Shown here: in pieces, positions 1 through 11,649 of the stretch
How the letters are laid out: the number at the start of each line of letters is the position of its first letter
Numbering within the stretch: position 1 is the stretch's first letter
Assembly: GCA_026120035.1 (NCBI GenBank)
Contig: JALRME010000005.1
Span: 1,488,001-1,552,000, forward strand
From: Coleophoma eucalyptorum
Taxonomy: Eukaryota > Ascomycota > Leotiomycetes > Helotiales > Dermateaceae
Reading direction: 5' to 3'
DNA length: 64,000 nt
Notes under the pieces: model-generated
Told to the model about the DNA's origin: nothing
Databases searched by the model: none
What the model saw: the letters and a program-made list of their open reading frames with translations, nothing else
Position numbers and translations under genes: made by a program

Positions 1-726
1 AAAGCCCTGGAAATGATACGTTTCGTAGTATTAAGGGAATGTGCTGGCGCATTGGAATGCAATTGAGACATGATCTCGCACATCTCTGTGGGGAAGATAT
101 CTGATCGTGATGCTGCCCATTGTCCAAGCTCGAGTAGGTTAGCATAACTGAAAAGTTTTTTGGTAAGTGACATCTACCTTAATGAACGCTGGCCCAGCTT
201 GCTCCATAGACTTGACAAGAAACCAATACCACCATAGCGCTCCAGATCTTTCATTGTCTCTGTCTGCATGCCGTGGCCCAATCCAAACGGCTGGTACAGT
301 AATAATAACCGGCACAAACACAACAAATAAGCGCAGAAAGCGTAGTCCAGTGCAAACAGGTTCCCATATATAGACGTCAAGAAATAGAAGTATGCTGGGC
401 CCTACTCTCCTCCACCCATGAACATTGTCGTCGACCTTCTTCCGTATTTCATTCCTGGAAGCCTCAAGCATCCGACCTTCTGCAGTCTGCTCTGTTGCAC
501 TGTTGTCCTTCTCCGACAGAGAAATAAATACAGCAGGGCTCAGTGCAGCCGCAGACATATATATAACGCCACTGTGCCTTGGAGGTTTCCTGGACCACTT
601 TCCTCCACTCCCACTCCTACTGCCATAGCATCGAGAGTGCGCGCTTCGAAGCGGACATTGCAAGGCGAGACGCGTCCGTGGAAGTTGTCGAAGGCATGCT
701 TTGCCTGTATTCAACGCCGACCGCAT
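1..726 (-). CDS. ABC1/UbiB-family atypical kinase, ADCK2/Cqd1-like, 3' part beyond window
   Basis: N-terminal part of an ABC1 (AarF/UbiB) protein; the rest lies left of the window. Exon 1 runs from the ATG at 726 to 178. An intron at 129-177 has GT..AG ends and a TGCTAAC branch point. Exon 2 starts at 128 and is open to base 1. Across the junction the protein reads GPAFIKLGQWAASRSDIFP, the diagnostic KxGQ-type segment of the family; the GQWA(A/S)(S/T)R form resembles ADCK2 and yeast YPL109C (Cqd1) rather than Coq8. The Arg/Ser-rich start followed by a hydrophobic helix suggests a mitochondrial inner-membrane protein, as known for the family, which acts in coenzyme Q and lipid homeostasis. The catalytic region is outside the window. 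It is divergent from CYC3. Confidence 0.85.
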
Positions 727-1259
727 ATTCGCTTTCTGACACTGTCATCAATGGCATTCAAGCTTGGCTATCGGGACTCCATTGAGGTCGTGTTGGTGAG
801 CTGTGGCTAAGAACCGCCTTAGCTTGTGATCTTGAAGCGTACCTATACCAGTGACGTAAGGCAAGCACGAGATGAAGTACTTCGAAGACTAGCACATTGG
901 AGATTTTATTACATTGCACAGAGGAATCTAGAATTCAATATGCACAATTGAAGATATACAGCATTACGACTATAAAATATGATATAAACTAATTAAAGAG
1001 CTCTGAAGTGCTTCGTACAATTGAGCATTATTGATCACTGACCTGACAGGCGGAGAGATTAGCTGTTAGTAATCCGGGAGATTTCGGTGAGTGGAAATAG
1101 CAGGCAGAAAAAGCTCGGCGCGATTTTGGACGCCTCTTTCTCCTCTTACCCGGCAACTTCAGAGCACTTCTTTAAATCGCCTCCAAGAACGACTTCACGC
1201 CATTTACCTTCAATATTCTTTACCCTTGTTTACACTCTTTAATCACATAATTCGACAAC
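727..1259. other. Divergent intergenic region between the ABC1 kinase and CYC3
   Basis: 533 bp between two outward-facing genes for mitochondrial proteins. It holds no coding frame I trust. The stretch 900-1010 is AT-rich, and a C/T-rich tract before 1260 is typical of a fungal 5' untranslated region. Any regulatory sites must lie here, but I recognise none. Confidence 0.5.
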
Positions 1260-2331
1260 ATGGGATGGTTCTGGGCTGATGCGGACGTTTCCGCTGCGAG
1301 CGCAAGAAGCGCTCCTCATCCCATGCCTGCTGGAGATGCACGCTCACCACCAGTATGTACATACCGGTCATTGGGGAGACTTTATTAACAATTAGCAGCC
1401 ATCATGTCCTATGCACCAAAAGAGCGCCACAGCTATGAAGCCAGCTGCTCCACCAGCGGAATCTGCTTGCCCATATCCTAAATCAGCAGCACCGCCCGTA
1501 GAATCAGCTTGCCCGTATCCTGGAGCAGGCGCCTCGAAGCCGACATCCGAGACTACTACAACCTCTACTTTCTCCAAATACAATCCCTTGAACTATATGT
1601 TCCCCGATCTCTCCCAAGAAAAAGCCCCCGAACAGAAGATCGCTCTCCCGATTGAGCGGGAGCCATCCACGATACCTAAAGGAACTGGAAGTGGAAACTG
1701 GGAATACCCATCTCCACAACAAATGTATAATGCACTCTTGCGAAAGGGCTATACTGATACGGATGTAACTGCAGTGGAGAGTATGGTGTCTGTCCACAAT
1801 GCTCTTAACGAAGGTGCCTGGGCCGAGATTGTCGAATGGGAGCGAAGATTTGGCAGAGGATTTGCGAATGGGTGGGAGATTTGCAAGAAAGGCGAAGAAG
1901 CTGGCGCAAACATTGGACCAAGCTCAGAGGATGTGCCACAACCGAGTCTTATGAGATTTATGGGAAGACCCAAGGAAATGACTCCCAAAGCTGCTATGAT
2001 TCAGGTTCTAGGCTGGATGTACCCTTCCAAATATGGGTATGTTCCTTGTGAAGTATCCGAGAAGTGAATACTAACTTTAGATAGTGTTGAGCCGCCATTC
2101 GACCGCCACGACTGGTTTGTTCAAAGGGAATATAATGGTCAAAAGAAGGAGATCCGATACGTTATCGACTACTACTCGCTTTCTCAACCTGACGACGAGG
2201 AGCCGATTTTCTCTCTTGATGTTAGACCAGCAGTGACTCCAACTGCAGCTGTGGAACGAATGATGAGATGGGGAGGCGACGTATGGTATCGAGCTTCTGG
2301 CGGTGCTGTCCGAGAAGAGGCCGGAAAATAA
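1260..2331 (+). CDS. CYC3: Holocytochrome c synthase (cytochrome c heme lyase)
   Basis: Joins heme covalently to apocytochrome c in the mitochondrial intermembrane space. Three exons, 1260-1352, 1396-2036 and 2085-2331, give 326 residues. The second intron ends with a TACTAAC branch point and the acceptor at 2084. The start MGWFWAD is the same as in yeast CYC3. It is followed by a SCPMH motif and two ACPYP motifs, the CP-type heme-binding motifs of the family. The conserved core follows in order: [12 protein letters not shown], an AVESMV..HN segment, WE..., KFMG-like RFMGRPKEM, and PPFDRHDW right after the second junction. The ending [10 protein letters not shown] is family-like. The length is normal. 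The alternative cytochrome c1 lyase CYT2 is less likely because of the start and the multiple CP motifs. Confidence 0.93.
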
Positions 2332-2798
2332 AATCACTCTCTACTGAGGGAGATGGTACGATTGTTTTTGTGTGCTGAGCGTCTTTCTGGGTTACACGGC
2401 GCAGGTCAATGGGATCCATATTAGGTCGGGTAATGTTTGACGTTTTCATGCCATTGACTTTGCAGGCTAAATCGAGTCTTGCTTTGCTCTATCCACTCTT
2501 CAACTGTAAACCTATAGCTTTCACATACTTTTTTTAGCTGTCATAATCTACCTCGCGAGATTCGATCACCACAGAAGTTCAGACGAAGGTCAAAACGCCA
2601 GACGCTCTCATGACACACGTGATTTACAAGTCATGTTTCGGTTCTTTCTGCAAGGATGTGAACAAAGCAAGGTTACGAGTAACTATTACCCCATCTTCTG
2701 GGCGAGAGAAAAGGGAAACATATCTCCTCTTCTCCACCACCCTACAGTACATAGTAATCCTTCTCAAACTCCTGCCGCAACAAACTCACTGCTACAAG
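2332..2798. other. Intergenic, CYC3 3' region and HRI1 promoter/5' UTR
   Basis: 467 bp with no independent gene. Bases 2690-2798 are pyrimidine- and A-rich and look like the 5' leader of the HRI1 gene. Open frames beginning near 2610 and 2633 run through this leader into HRI1 exon 1 and its first intron, and are shadows. Confidence 0.5.
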
Positions 2799-4052
2799 AT
2801 GTCAAAGCCGCATATCTCGATCAGGAAGTCAATCAAATGGGGTGTAGGCTCTTATTTCTTCTGACCTTGATTCTTCTGACCGAGTGTGGCCTCATGACTG
2901 ATCATTTATTTCCAGGACGATGAGCCCTTTGAGAATACAGAGTGAGAAGGGTCTTCTTTTCCCCTGTACTTATCGTGCCACACATCTAGACTAGTTTCAT
3001 TTGGTATTTGGTCGATCCTAGTGTATTGGTCGTACGAAGGCCGCGATGGAAGTTATCTCATTCTGGCTTCGTGCCTCTCACGTGGTCAATTTCTACTTTG
3101 AGGTCGCGAATGAGTCTCGCCCACGAAGTTGAGCTTTCATGCTAGGGACCTCAGCATTATTGAAGTATTCATGGATATCATGTTAGGATACTCAGTACGT
3201 GCATAGAGAACAGCCTGTGCAGAGAGGTGGTCAATTATCTTAGTTTACACTTCATGATGATGGAGAATATCTCAGAGCTCTTCAGGCATTTCACCAGGCA
3301 GACTTCCACCTAAGGGGAATTATGCTTGTAGATGTCCCTCACTTTTGGATGGGCCACGGATACACTTTCACAGTACATTTGTTTTGAATAAGCCTTCCGA
3401 CGACGCTGACGATTTGAACAGTACTCTCGTCCTCACCTCTGGAGGTAAACACTATGTTGATGTACGAGTGTTTCTCACAACTTCGCCCCACGAATCACAG
3501 AAATTGGATTGGGGATTTGCAGGGACATCCCAGAGTGCGCCTCCCCAATTCGACAAGGACCAGAAACTGGTCAAGCCAGGGCACAGCAAATGGAACCACT
3601 GGGTTGACAACAAGACGACCGAGGAGGTCCAGGATGAAGGTTACATGTACCCTATCGCAGGTAGCAACGAGGTTCGCGAGACGGGATCTATGGCGCATCC
3701 TGATACGGGGAAGATCACTTCCTATGAAGAGATCTGGATTGATCTTGAGCTTGTGAAGGTTGGAGATAAGGACAAGTATGTGAGCTGGGTGATGAAGCAT
3801 GAAGATTCTCACAGCAACACGAAGGGTATGCTTTGCCGCATTGGCGAATGGGTTCAAGGCGTGCTCAGAATCGGCAACGAGATCAGCGTTGTGCGATACA
3901 AGTGGGAGCCTGAGAACAGCCAGTGGCAATTAAAGCTTTCAATGGGAAGATTCGACATGCCTCGTGATGTTGTTCTGGAGACCGAAAGGGAGCTTTCCGT
4001 GGGAGAAGAGTTCGGCGAATGGATTGTTGTCGAAAGTCTCTATTGGTCGTGA
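2799..4052 (+). CDS. HRI1: HRI1-family protein
   Basis: Homologue of yeast HRI1, a cytosolic protein of unknown biochemical role that binds Hrr25. Three exons, 2799-2843, 2916-2941 and 3422-4052, give 233 residues, close to yeast HRI1 (about 244). The start reads ISIRKSIKWGDDEPFENT and joins in frame to DTLVLTSGGKHYVDVR, the expected N-terminal strand pair. Later signatures are LDWGFAGTS, WNHWVDN, the EETG-like RETGSM, SYEEIWID, IGEWVQG and a C-terminal WIVVESLYWS. The middle exon is only 26 nt. The second intron is 480 nt, long for this window, but ends with a GCTGAC branch point and CAG. The first donor, GTAGGC, is weak. A single-exon model starting at 3345 would lose the true N-terminus and translate intron. 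Confidence 0.88.
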
Positions 4053-5108
4053 GTTACGCAGCGCCACGGTGTTGTATAGCGACGAAGCATGCCAAAAATC
4101 GTATCAATAATCATATCATACCCCCGAGACTTTGAGTTCGATAAAAACCTTCATAGCGCGTGTCAATCCCGGCAACCAGTTATTGTAGCAGTGAGTGATT
4201 GTTGTGCTTCACATGTAAATATTTTGATACGCTGACGGCTTCCCAGAATTGCATGTGAAACATGAGGTAGAGCTGAGGCCGTGGCTTAACGGTCGTTTGA
4301 CAATCGCGTTATAGTCCCACAATCTTTGACGCCGCCATTCACTTCGGCAGCATAGCAACAGTCCACGACGACGAGCACAATGATGCAGCAGCCTCCTTAG
4401 CCTCGTGCTATTGTTGCCACTGCTGCCAATGTGGGCGATATAATTTCCTGGAAGCGATGGCTGAGAAAACTCTTACGACCCTCATCTTCTCCGCCATCAC
4501 AAAGTCTGGTAAGCTAAAGTAGTCAAGGTCGTTGTTGCCCGTGGTGCCCTTCCTCACAACAGGAAGATGTTGACCGCAAAAGAGATCAATATCTTCTTCT
4601 CCCGACCTTGATCAAACCTTCTGGCCTTGTCTAAGCAACGCACCGGTTCTGATTTGTTGACCTTGATACTAGCGCAGGTGGTCGGTTCCGTGGAATGGAA
4701 ACAAACTTCGAAGGTTTGAGAGGTTGGCGAGTTGATCAGCCTCGAGATTAACATTGTGTGCCGTATTGACAGCCATGCGCCACGTAGATGATTGGCCAAG
4801 GGTTCCACATTCGTCCCAGAAGCCTATCCAAAATCCGAGCCCTGCTAATTTACTACCAGACGAAGCTATCCCCAAGAAATTGGAGAGTGCGACTATGCAT
4901 TCCACACGGACAGGCGTACCCAACTTGAAGAATGCAAGCCATCGCATACTCTGCCGACTGCCGCACTTAAGGTGTGGGGTCCGGGCCCATTGTCACTATA
5001 ATACTGCTTGCATGTTCCCCAGGTCTTATGCTTTTGCGGCTTTTCAGATATATGCTCTTCTGAGAAGATACCTATCTATTGAGCTTTTCAGCTATCCAGC
5101 ACGGAACC
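4053..5108. other. Intergenic region without a recognised gene
   Basis: About 1.05 kb downstream of HRI1. Short open frames on both strands around 4550-4950 show no family motif and no convincing splice partners. I see no tRNA-like B-box. The last part is the promoter of the hydrolase-like gene starting at 5109. Confidence 0.45.
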
Positions 5109-7365
5109 ATGCCTTGGCTTTCTCGTTCCAACAGTCCGAATCGCATTGCGACCTCACCAGCACCCGAAGATGTTATTCACAAAGCAGCACTAATGAACTC
5201 TTCGGTCACATTTATCCCGGCCATGATTGATGGCAGTTGTGGCACAAGTCCCGTCTCTTTCCGGGAAACACCACTGCAGTTACTTTTGAGTGATCTGAAG
5301 GTTATGGGCCAAAATTTGGGATGTCTGCCTGAGATGGCAAGATCACTATGCACCTGGCGGAGTTTTAAGAATGTCTTTGAGAGTTGGAGAACGTTTCGGG
5401 ATCTGCTATTGCAATTTCTGTTGGCTTTGGTTGAGATAGTGGCTTTAGTTTTGGCGGTACCGATGTTCCTTGCCTTACCGGGAGGAGTATTTCTTGGTGG
5501 TTGTTTGATCCTTGGATGTATTGTTGTACTCCTGTCCACGCCTCTGAAGGGTTCACGCATATTGAGAAATAGACATTATGCAGAGGGTGAGTTTGACGAT
5601 GAGAGATGGGTGTTTGTGAATGGATCACTTACAAGGTATGAAGGATACGCTGGATGATGCACTAGATACTGATATGAAGCAGCCACCACCAACTGCGAAA
5701 CCACCTCTCAAAGTTGTCTGATATATTCGGGCGACCAGTGACTGGTGTTCACAACCGAACGAATGGAATTGTTCTTGATTTGTTCTCGTCGCTTCTTTCT
5801 CACTGCATCTCATTCACCACACCGGCATCAACGAATCTCTACACTCAGCTTAGGGAACCATTACTTTCGCCGACAATGCGCAAAGTCATTGTCATTGGAC
5901 ATGGAACCGGCGCTCATCTGATTTCTCTTGCTCTTGACAAGCTTCATGCCGACCTCCCAATAGATGTACTTGCTAAGTTGGAGATTTATACATTCGGATC
6001 TGGAGCAACGCATCTTTCAAACCCACTGTTCGTGCTTGATGGGTCGATGAGTGCGAATGGTCTTGGAACCATCACTCGAGCAGATGGAAGCATTATTTCG
6101 CCAGTCAAGGCAACCCTGGCAAGCAGAGGATACAGAACAGAAGACACAGAGAGAGTCCTTCCACATTGTGAACACTACGCACTTTCCAATGATATTACTG
6201 CTCAGTGCGGCATACTGCACCATACGCGAAATACGCTCGACAACCGCTTTTGTGGCCGAGTATTCGCCATTGACCGACCAGGTTTTCTCTTCACGCACTA
6301 CCTTGATACGTTGTTCCCAATCAATCCACTCACGACACCAAATAAGGCACTTGACGAGGTTGTATCGGTTGAAGTGCAAACAGCCGAGAAGCGCGAGTTC
6401 ACAGCTCAAGGCGTATCCATGCCGCTGAAGACGCTATCTCACTCACCACGCAACTCACTCTCTCCTCTGGGTTCACCACGCCCACTTAGCCAGAGTGCCA
6501 AAGAAGAGCGACGCCGAAGTTGGAATATTGGTGGGATTTACGGCACGGGAATGGACAGCATTGGACAAGCCCGCAACAGCGCACGAGAAAATGAAGGCAA
6601 GAACGTCCGACAGCTGAGCCGGTTATGGAGATATGTAGGGGGTGCACGACCGGTGGGGGAAGGTGTCCCGGCTTCAAATGGTGTTGGAGTTGCTGCGCCA
6701 CCATCTCCTCCAGCCCAATACCAACACCAACACCCGGTGCAACCACAGCAGTACGGTCAACAGTGCCCTTATCCGTACACTCAGCACCACTACCAGCAAC
6801 AGCAGCAGGGAAACGTCCGCGAGGTGATGACAGCCTTGGGTGCCAGTGGGGGGAATGGGGCCCATCACCACGCAACGACGTAAACTTTCACGGCACAGAC
6901 GAAGACGAAGAACATGTTGAGTGGCATGATGCCGACATCGGCCCCTTCAACAACCATGACCTCTATGATAATGAAGACTGGAACTATGATTTGGACGAAG
7001 AAGACGAAGACGAAGTACAATGGCACGACGCGCTCTTTGAATTTGTAGATTTTTCAGACCACGGAATCGACTTTGCTGCAAGAACGAACACGGAAATGGA
7101 TGATAAGGATGAGACAAAAGAAAAAGAACAAGACTGTATGAAATTCACACTTGATGATCAGACGATGTTGCACGAAGCTGGCGTTGCTGACTGGGGCATG
7201 GATCTGGATTTGGCCCGAGACGTAAATTTAGCGTCTGTCGCCAGTGCTGATTTAGATACGGATTTACGATCAAGAGAAAGGGGTAGTAATGTGGCGGGAG
7301 ATGGTCAGCAGGACGAGCAAGGGGTTTGTAATGATTTGGATATGTTGGTCGCGCTTTGGATCTGA
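5109..7365 (+). CDS. Alpha/beta-hydrolase-fold (DUF676-like) fungal membrane protein with acidic tail; 3' structure uncertain
   Basis: Exon 1 (5109-5635) starts at the ATG in good context (MPWLSRSNSPNR) and carries two hydrophobic segments at about residues 95-140. Intron 5636-5682 is 47 nt. The junction gives VNGSLTSHHQL followed by FGRPVTGVHNRTNGIVLDL, typical of an uncharacterised fungal family with a lipase-like fold. The nucleophile elbow reads IGHGTGAH, so the usual Ser is Gly and catalysis is doubtful. After a Pro/Gln-rich stretch this frame stops at 6883 (575 residues). A clearly coding acidic frame with two WHDA-containing blocks runs on to 7365 in another phase. A 59-nt intron at 6840-6898 with weak donor GTGCCA, or one missing base in the G6 run at 6847-6852, would join them; the intron model gives 716 residues. 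The function is unknown. Confidence 0.7.
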
Positions 7366-8033
7366 TTTGCTTGCGGGTTTGGGTGCGTCTTTTCTGATAC
7401 CTCACTCTTAATTGCCTGCTTTACTGTTCCTTGTATTTTAGCCTTGATGTTTCCAACGTAATGTATGACTTTAATGCCTCTGCACTATATCTACACCCTC
7501 TTGCCTGCTGTGTTCGTGGCTTTGATAGGCGAGGAGGAGAAGCATAACTCAATAGAATCCCTCTAGATGTGAAAAAACTTTACGTGGTCAATTTAAAGAT
7601 CCTGAAAGTTTCCTGATTTTCTCGCGTGTGGAAAAGGGCGTCACAGTTGAATAGAACTGGATTTTCTTATAGAAAGAGCGTTTCTGTTTCATAACTTGAA
7701 ATTATATAAATTAAGATAGACACAGCTACTTTAGAATAAATTCACTTCTACTTCCTTGAAGTGCTCCCCCCCCCGCAAATCAATTAGATATTAGTTACAA
7801 TTAAAATCCCAAGCAAGGGAGACAAAGAAAAAAAAAGCCAGATAAATTCAGAGGAACAACATAACAAGGTTTCAGTTCCATCTATTTCTGAAATCCAGCA
7901 AGCGCAGCTTGGAAGAAGGAGTGTGGTGCCTTGGTGGGGTATCCTTGGCCGTAAAAGTCATAAGTAATAATTTGATGCGAAAGAAGGATCATTCGAGGAA
8001 GGAATGCCTGAGAAGGGTTTGGGGCCGAGTAGT
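7366..8033. other. Convergent intergenic region
   Basis: 668 bp between two 3' ends, AT-rich with short A and C runs around 7770-7840. No coding frame is supported. It probably holds both 3' untranslated regions and polyadenylation sites. Confidence 0.5.
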
Positions 8034-11000
8034 CTACAAGACGATCTCAGGACGCTTGTACGAGGCGCGCCTGATTCTGCTTTTTGGTGTTCTCTTGACT
8101 GTCACTGAAGGAAGAAGGCTTACTCCATCATTGACCAGGGCATTGACATAGTAGAGAGGGAGTGGGACTGCGCCTGTGTTGGCGAAGTGAAGACCGCCTT
8201 GGTCGACGGAGAGAGTATCGCCAGTATTGAAGCGTGTGCTAGAGACTCCGGTGGCGACGTTCAAGATGCCGCTAGTGGGTTTTGTTGAGCCTGAGATCAT
8301 GGCGCCTAGCGTGAGTATGGGCGTATATGTGTACAAGATGTTTCCATCTGCTCCGAATTCGTAGTTGAGAGTTCCTGAGGAGGTGCTGAGGATGCCACTG
8401 ACCGGAGTGATGCTTACAACAGGAGAGATAATTGGAACGCTGGGAGTTGTCGACGTAGACGTTTGCACGGTCACACTGGATTTAACTGTGGATACAGTGA
8501 TAAGCGAAGTAGTTGGAAGACTGACAGAAGGGACCGGGATCGAGACTGAGATCGTGGGCAATGGGCCAATCGACAAGGTTGGTACCTGCAGAGTAGGAAT
8601 TCCTGAGGAAAGACCCCCGAGACTCACAGCGATGGTGGTGACAGTTGGAACAGAGAGTGAGAGGCTTGGAAGCGATAGGGTTGGGACGGAGAGTGAGAGG
8701 CTTGGAAGCGATAGAGTTGGGACAGAGAGTGAGAGGCTTGGAAGCGATAGAGTTGGGACAGAGAGTGAGAGGCTTGGAAGCGATAGAGTTGGAACGGAGA
8801 GTGAGAAGTTTGGGAGCGTTGGAGATACGGTTGGAACCTGGATCGAAGGAGTTGAGTGGATCGAAGGAGTTGAGAAGGAGAGAGAGAAGCTTGGGACCGA
8901 TGGAGTTGGAACGGAGAGTGAGAAGCTTGGGAGTGTTGGAGAGACGGTTGGAACCTGAGCCGAAGGAGTTGAGAAGGAGAGAGAGAAGCTTGGGACCGAT
9001 GGAGCTGGGACGGAGAGTGAGAAGTTTGGGAGCGTTGGAGAGACGGTTGGAACCTGGATCGAAGGAGTTGAGAAGGAGAGAGAGAAGCTTGGGAGTGATA
9101 GAGTTGGAACAGAGAGTGAGAAGCTTGGAATTGTTGGAGAGACGGTTGGAACCTGGGCCGAAGGAGTTGAGAAGGAGAGAGAGAAGCTTGGGAGTGATAG
9201 AGTTGGAACAGAGAGTGAGAAGCTTGGAATTGTTGGAGAGACGGTTGGAACCTGGGCCNNNNNNNNNNNNNNNNNNNNNNNNNNNNNNNNNNNNNNNNNN
9301 NNNNNNNNNNNNNNNNNNNNNNNNNNNNNNNNNNNNNNNNNNNNNNNNNNNNNNNNCCGAAGGAGTTGAGAAGGAGAGAGAGAAGCTTGGGACCGATGGA
9401 GTTGGGACGGAGAGTGAGAAGCTTGGGAGCGTTGGAGAGACGGTTGGAACCTGGATCGAAGGAGTTGAGAAGGAGAGAGAGAAGCTTGGGATAGATGGAG
9501 TTGGGACGGAAAGTGAGAAGCTTGGAAGCGTAGGGGAGGTCGTTGGGACCTGGATCGAAGGAGTTGAGAAGGAGAGAGAGAAGTTTGGGATAGATAGAGT
9601 TGGGACGGAAAGTGAGAAGCTTGGAAGCGTAGGGGAGATCGTTGGGACGTGAGCCGAAGGAGTTGAGAAGGAGAGAGAGAAGCTTGGGAGCGTTGGAGAG
9701 ACGGTTGGAATCTGGATCGAAGGAGTTGAGAAGGAGAGGGAGAAGCCTGGGACCGATGGAGTTGGAACAGAGAGTGAGAAGCTTGGAATTGTTGGAGAGA
9801 CAGTTGGAACCTGAGCCGAAGGAGTTGAGAAGGAGAGAGAGAAGCTTGGGATTGTTGGAGAGACGGTTGGAACATGAGCCGAAGGAGTTGAGAAGGAGAG
9901 AGAGAAGCTTGGGACCGATGGAGTTGGGACGGAAAGTGAGAAGCTTGGGAGCGTTGGAGAGGCGGTTGGAACCTGAGCCGAAGGAGTTGAGAAAGAGAGA
10001 GAGAAGCTTGGAACATGAACCGAAGGAGTTGAGAAGGAGAGGGACAAGCTTGGGATTGTTGGAGAGACGGTTGGAACCTGAGCCGAAGGAGTTGAGAAGG
10101 AGAGGGACAAGCTTGGGATTGTTGGAGAGACGGTTGGGACCTTAGCCGAAGGAGTTGAGAAGGAGAGAGAGAAGCTTGGGACTGATTGAGTTGGGATGGA
10201 GAGAGAGAAGCTTGGAATTGTTGGAGAGAAGGTTGGAACCTGGGCCGAAGGAGTTGAGAAGGAGAGAGAGAAGCTTGGAACCGTAGGGGAGATCGTTGGG
10301 ACGTGAGCCGAAGGAGTTGAGAAGGAGAGAGAGAAGCTTGGGAGCGTTGGAGAGACAGTTGGAACCTGGACCGAAGGAGTTGAGAAGGAGAGAGAGAAGC
10401 TTGGGACCGATGGAGTTGGGACGGAGAGTGAGAAGCTTGGAAGCGTTGGAGAGACGGTTGGAACCTGAGCCGAAGGAGTTGAGAAGGAGAGAGAGAAGCT
10501 TGGAACATGAACCGAAGGAGTTGAGAAGGAGAGGGACAAGCTTGGGACCGTAGGGGAGATCGTTGGCACGTGAGCCGATGGAGTTGAGATGGAGAGAGAA
10601 AAGCTTGGAACTGATGGAGTTGGGGTAGAAAGGGACAAACTAGGGAGTGTTGGAGAAATCGTTGGAATCTGGATCACTGGAGTCTGGAAGGAGAGGGAGA
10701 GAGTTGGAACAGAGAGGGAAGGAGTTGGGATAGAGGGGGAAGCAGTGGGGACAGAGAGGGAGAAGCTTGGGAGTGTTGGTGAGTTGGCTGGAATCTGAGG
10801 CATAGAGACGGATGCCTTAGGAGAGATGCTCGCTCCACTAGATCCAGAACCAACAGAAGAGGTAGAACCAGAGCCTGATCCAACATGCCCTGAGCTACCA
10901 GAACTTGAGCTACCTGAGCCGTTTGAGCCAGCAGTGGTACCTGATCCTGAGCTGACCTTTGAAGTGCTTAAAGGCAGCGAGTTAATCGATGGAAGTGAGG

Positions 11001-11649
11001 TTGACACCGAGATCGAGCTGATCGTTGGACTGCTCAGGGAGTGAGAGCTAATTGTTGGCAGTGAGGTTGGCACCGAGATCGAGCTGATTTTTGGACTGCT
11101 CAGGGAAAGAGAGCTAATCGTTGGACTGCTCAGGGAGTGGGAGCTGATTGCTGGCAGCGAGGCTGGTACCGAGATCGAACTGATCGTTGGACTGCTCAGG
11201 GAGTGGGAGCTGATTGCTGGCAGCGAGGTTGGTACCGAGATCGAACTGATCGTTGGACTGCTCAGGGAAAGAGAGCTAATCGTTGGCAGCGAGGTTGGCA
11301 AAGAGCTGGTCTTAGGTGTTGGCAAGGATATGGAAGGAGTTGGAATCGAGATCGGTGGCGTAAACCCATTCGAGGTGGAAGTCAGTCCACTTGCGCTTAT
11401 GACACTGCTGGAGGCGCTGGGAAGAGTAGTATTTTGAAGGTACTCGAGGAGCTCGGTCTGAAGCTCGCCAGAGAGGGTTTGGATAAAATCGGGCAATATG
11501 TTGAAATCCGGAATACTTGGGCAAAGACCGCAGACATCTGCCAGGGCAGTCGTCTGGCGAGGGAGGATAATGCTGGCAGCCTCTCCATTTTGCACAAGGC
11601 CAATGGAGGCGAGCGCCAGGCCCGCCAAGGCAGTATTGATGTTCAACAT
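8034..11649 (-). CDS. Secreted Ser/Thr/Pro-rich protein made of 33-residue repeats, broken by an assembly gap
   Basis: Starts at 11649 with a signal peptide (hydrophobic LAGLALASIGLV, likely cut near GEAA). A short N-terminal part has a CGLC pair and an amphipathic segment. A Ser-rich region with SLSSPTISSISVP-type repeats follows, then a Gly/Ser linker, then about 25 or more copies of a 33-residue unit with phrases such as VPTVSPTLPSFSLS. The last 150 or so residues are non-repetitive (YEFGADGNILYTYTPILTLG) and end at 8034 with a basic tail; no GPI signal is seen. The 98 N at 9259-9356 change the reading frame, so the true missing length should be 1 modulo 3 if the gene is intact. It is probably a heavily O-glycosylated cell-wall or extracellular protein. 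I do not recognise the C-terminal domain. Confidence 0.75.
8640..10800 (-). repeat. Array of ~99-bp coding tandem repeats
   Basis: Imperfect copies of a unit of about 99 bp (33 codons on the minus strand), recognisable on the plus strand by the recurring phrase gagttgagaaggagagag. The unit is a multiple of three with few stops in any frame, so long spurious open frames appear on the opposite strand. Shorter 33-bp sub-units repeat four times near 8650-8800. Confidence 0.9.
9259..9356. other. Assembly gap of 98 N inside the repeat array
   Basis: An unresolved stretch in the tandem repeats. The reading frames on its two sides do not match across 98 bases, so the N count is not the real length and the copy number of the array is unknown. 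Confidence 0.97.

Noticed and set aside
3345..4052. HRI1 as a single-exon gene starting at 3345
   Set aside because: The first 26 codons of that frame do not match the family, while upstream exons give the expected N-terminus through a good branch point and acceptor.
4262..4340. Possible tRNA-like stretch
   Set aside because: It has no proper B-box (GGTTCRA) and no acceptor-stem pairing.
6625..6839. Upstream part of the acidic-tail frame as an independent gene start
   Set aside because: Over this part the hydrolase-like frame (Pro/Gln-rich tail) is the coding one; only the portion after about 6899 in the second frame looks coding.
8365..10553. Long plus-strand open frames rich in RRRERSLGP and GTESE phrases
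   Set aside because: They are antisense readings of the 99-bp repeats of the secreted protein; the unit length is a multiple of three, so stops are absent by chance on both strands.
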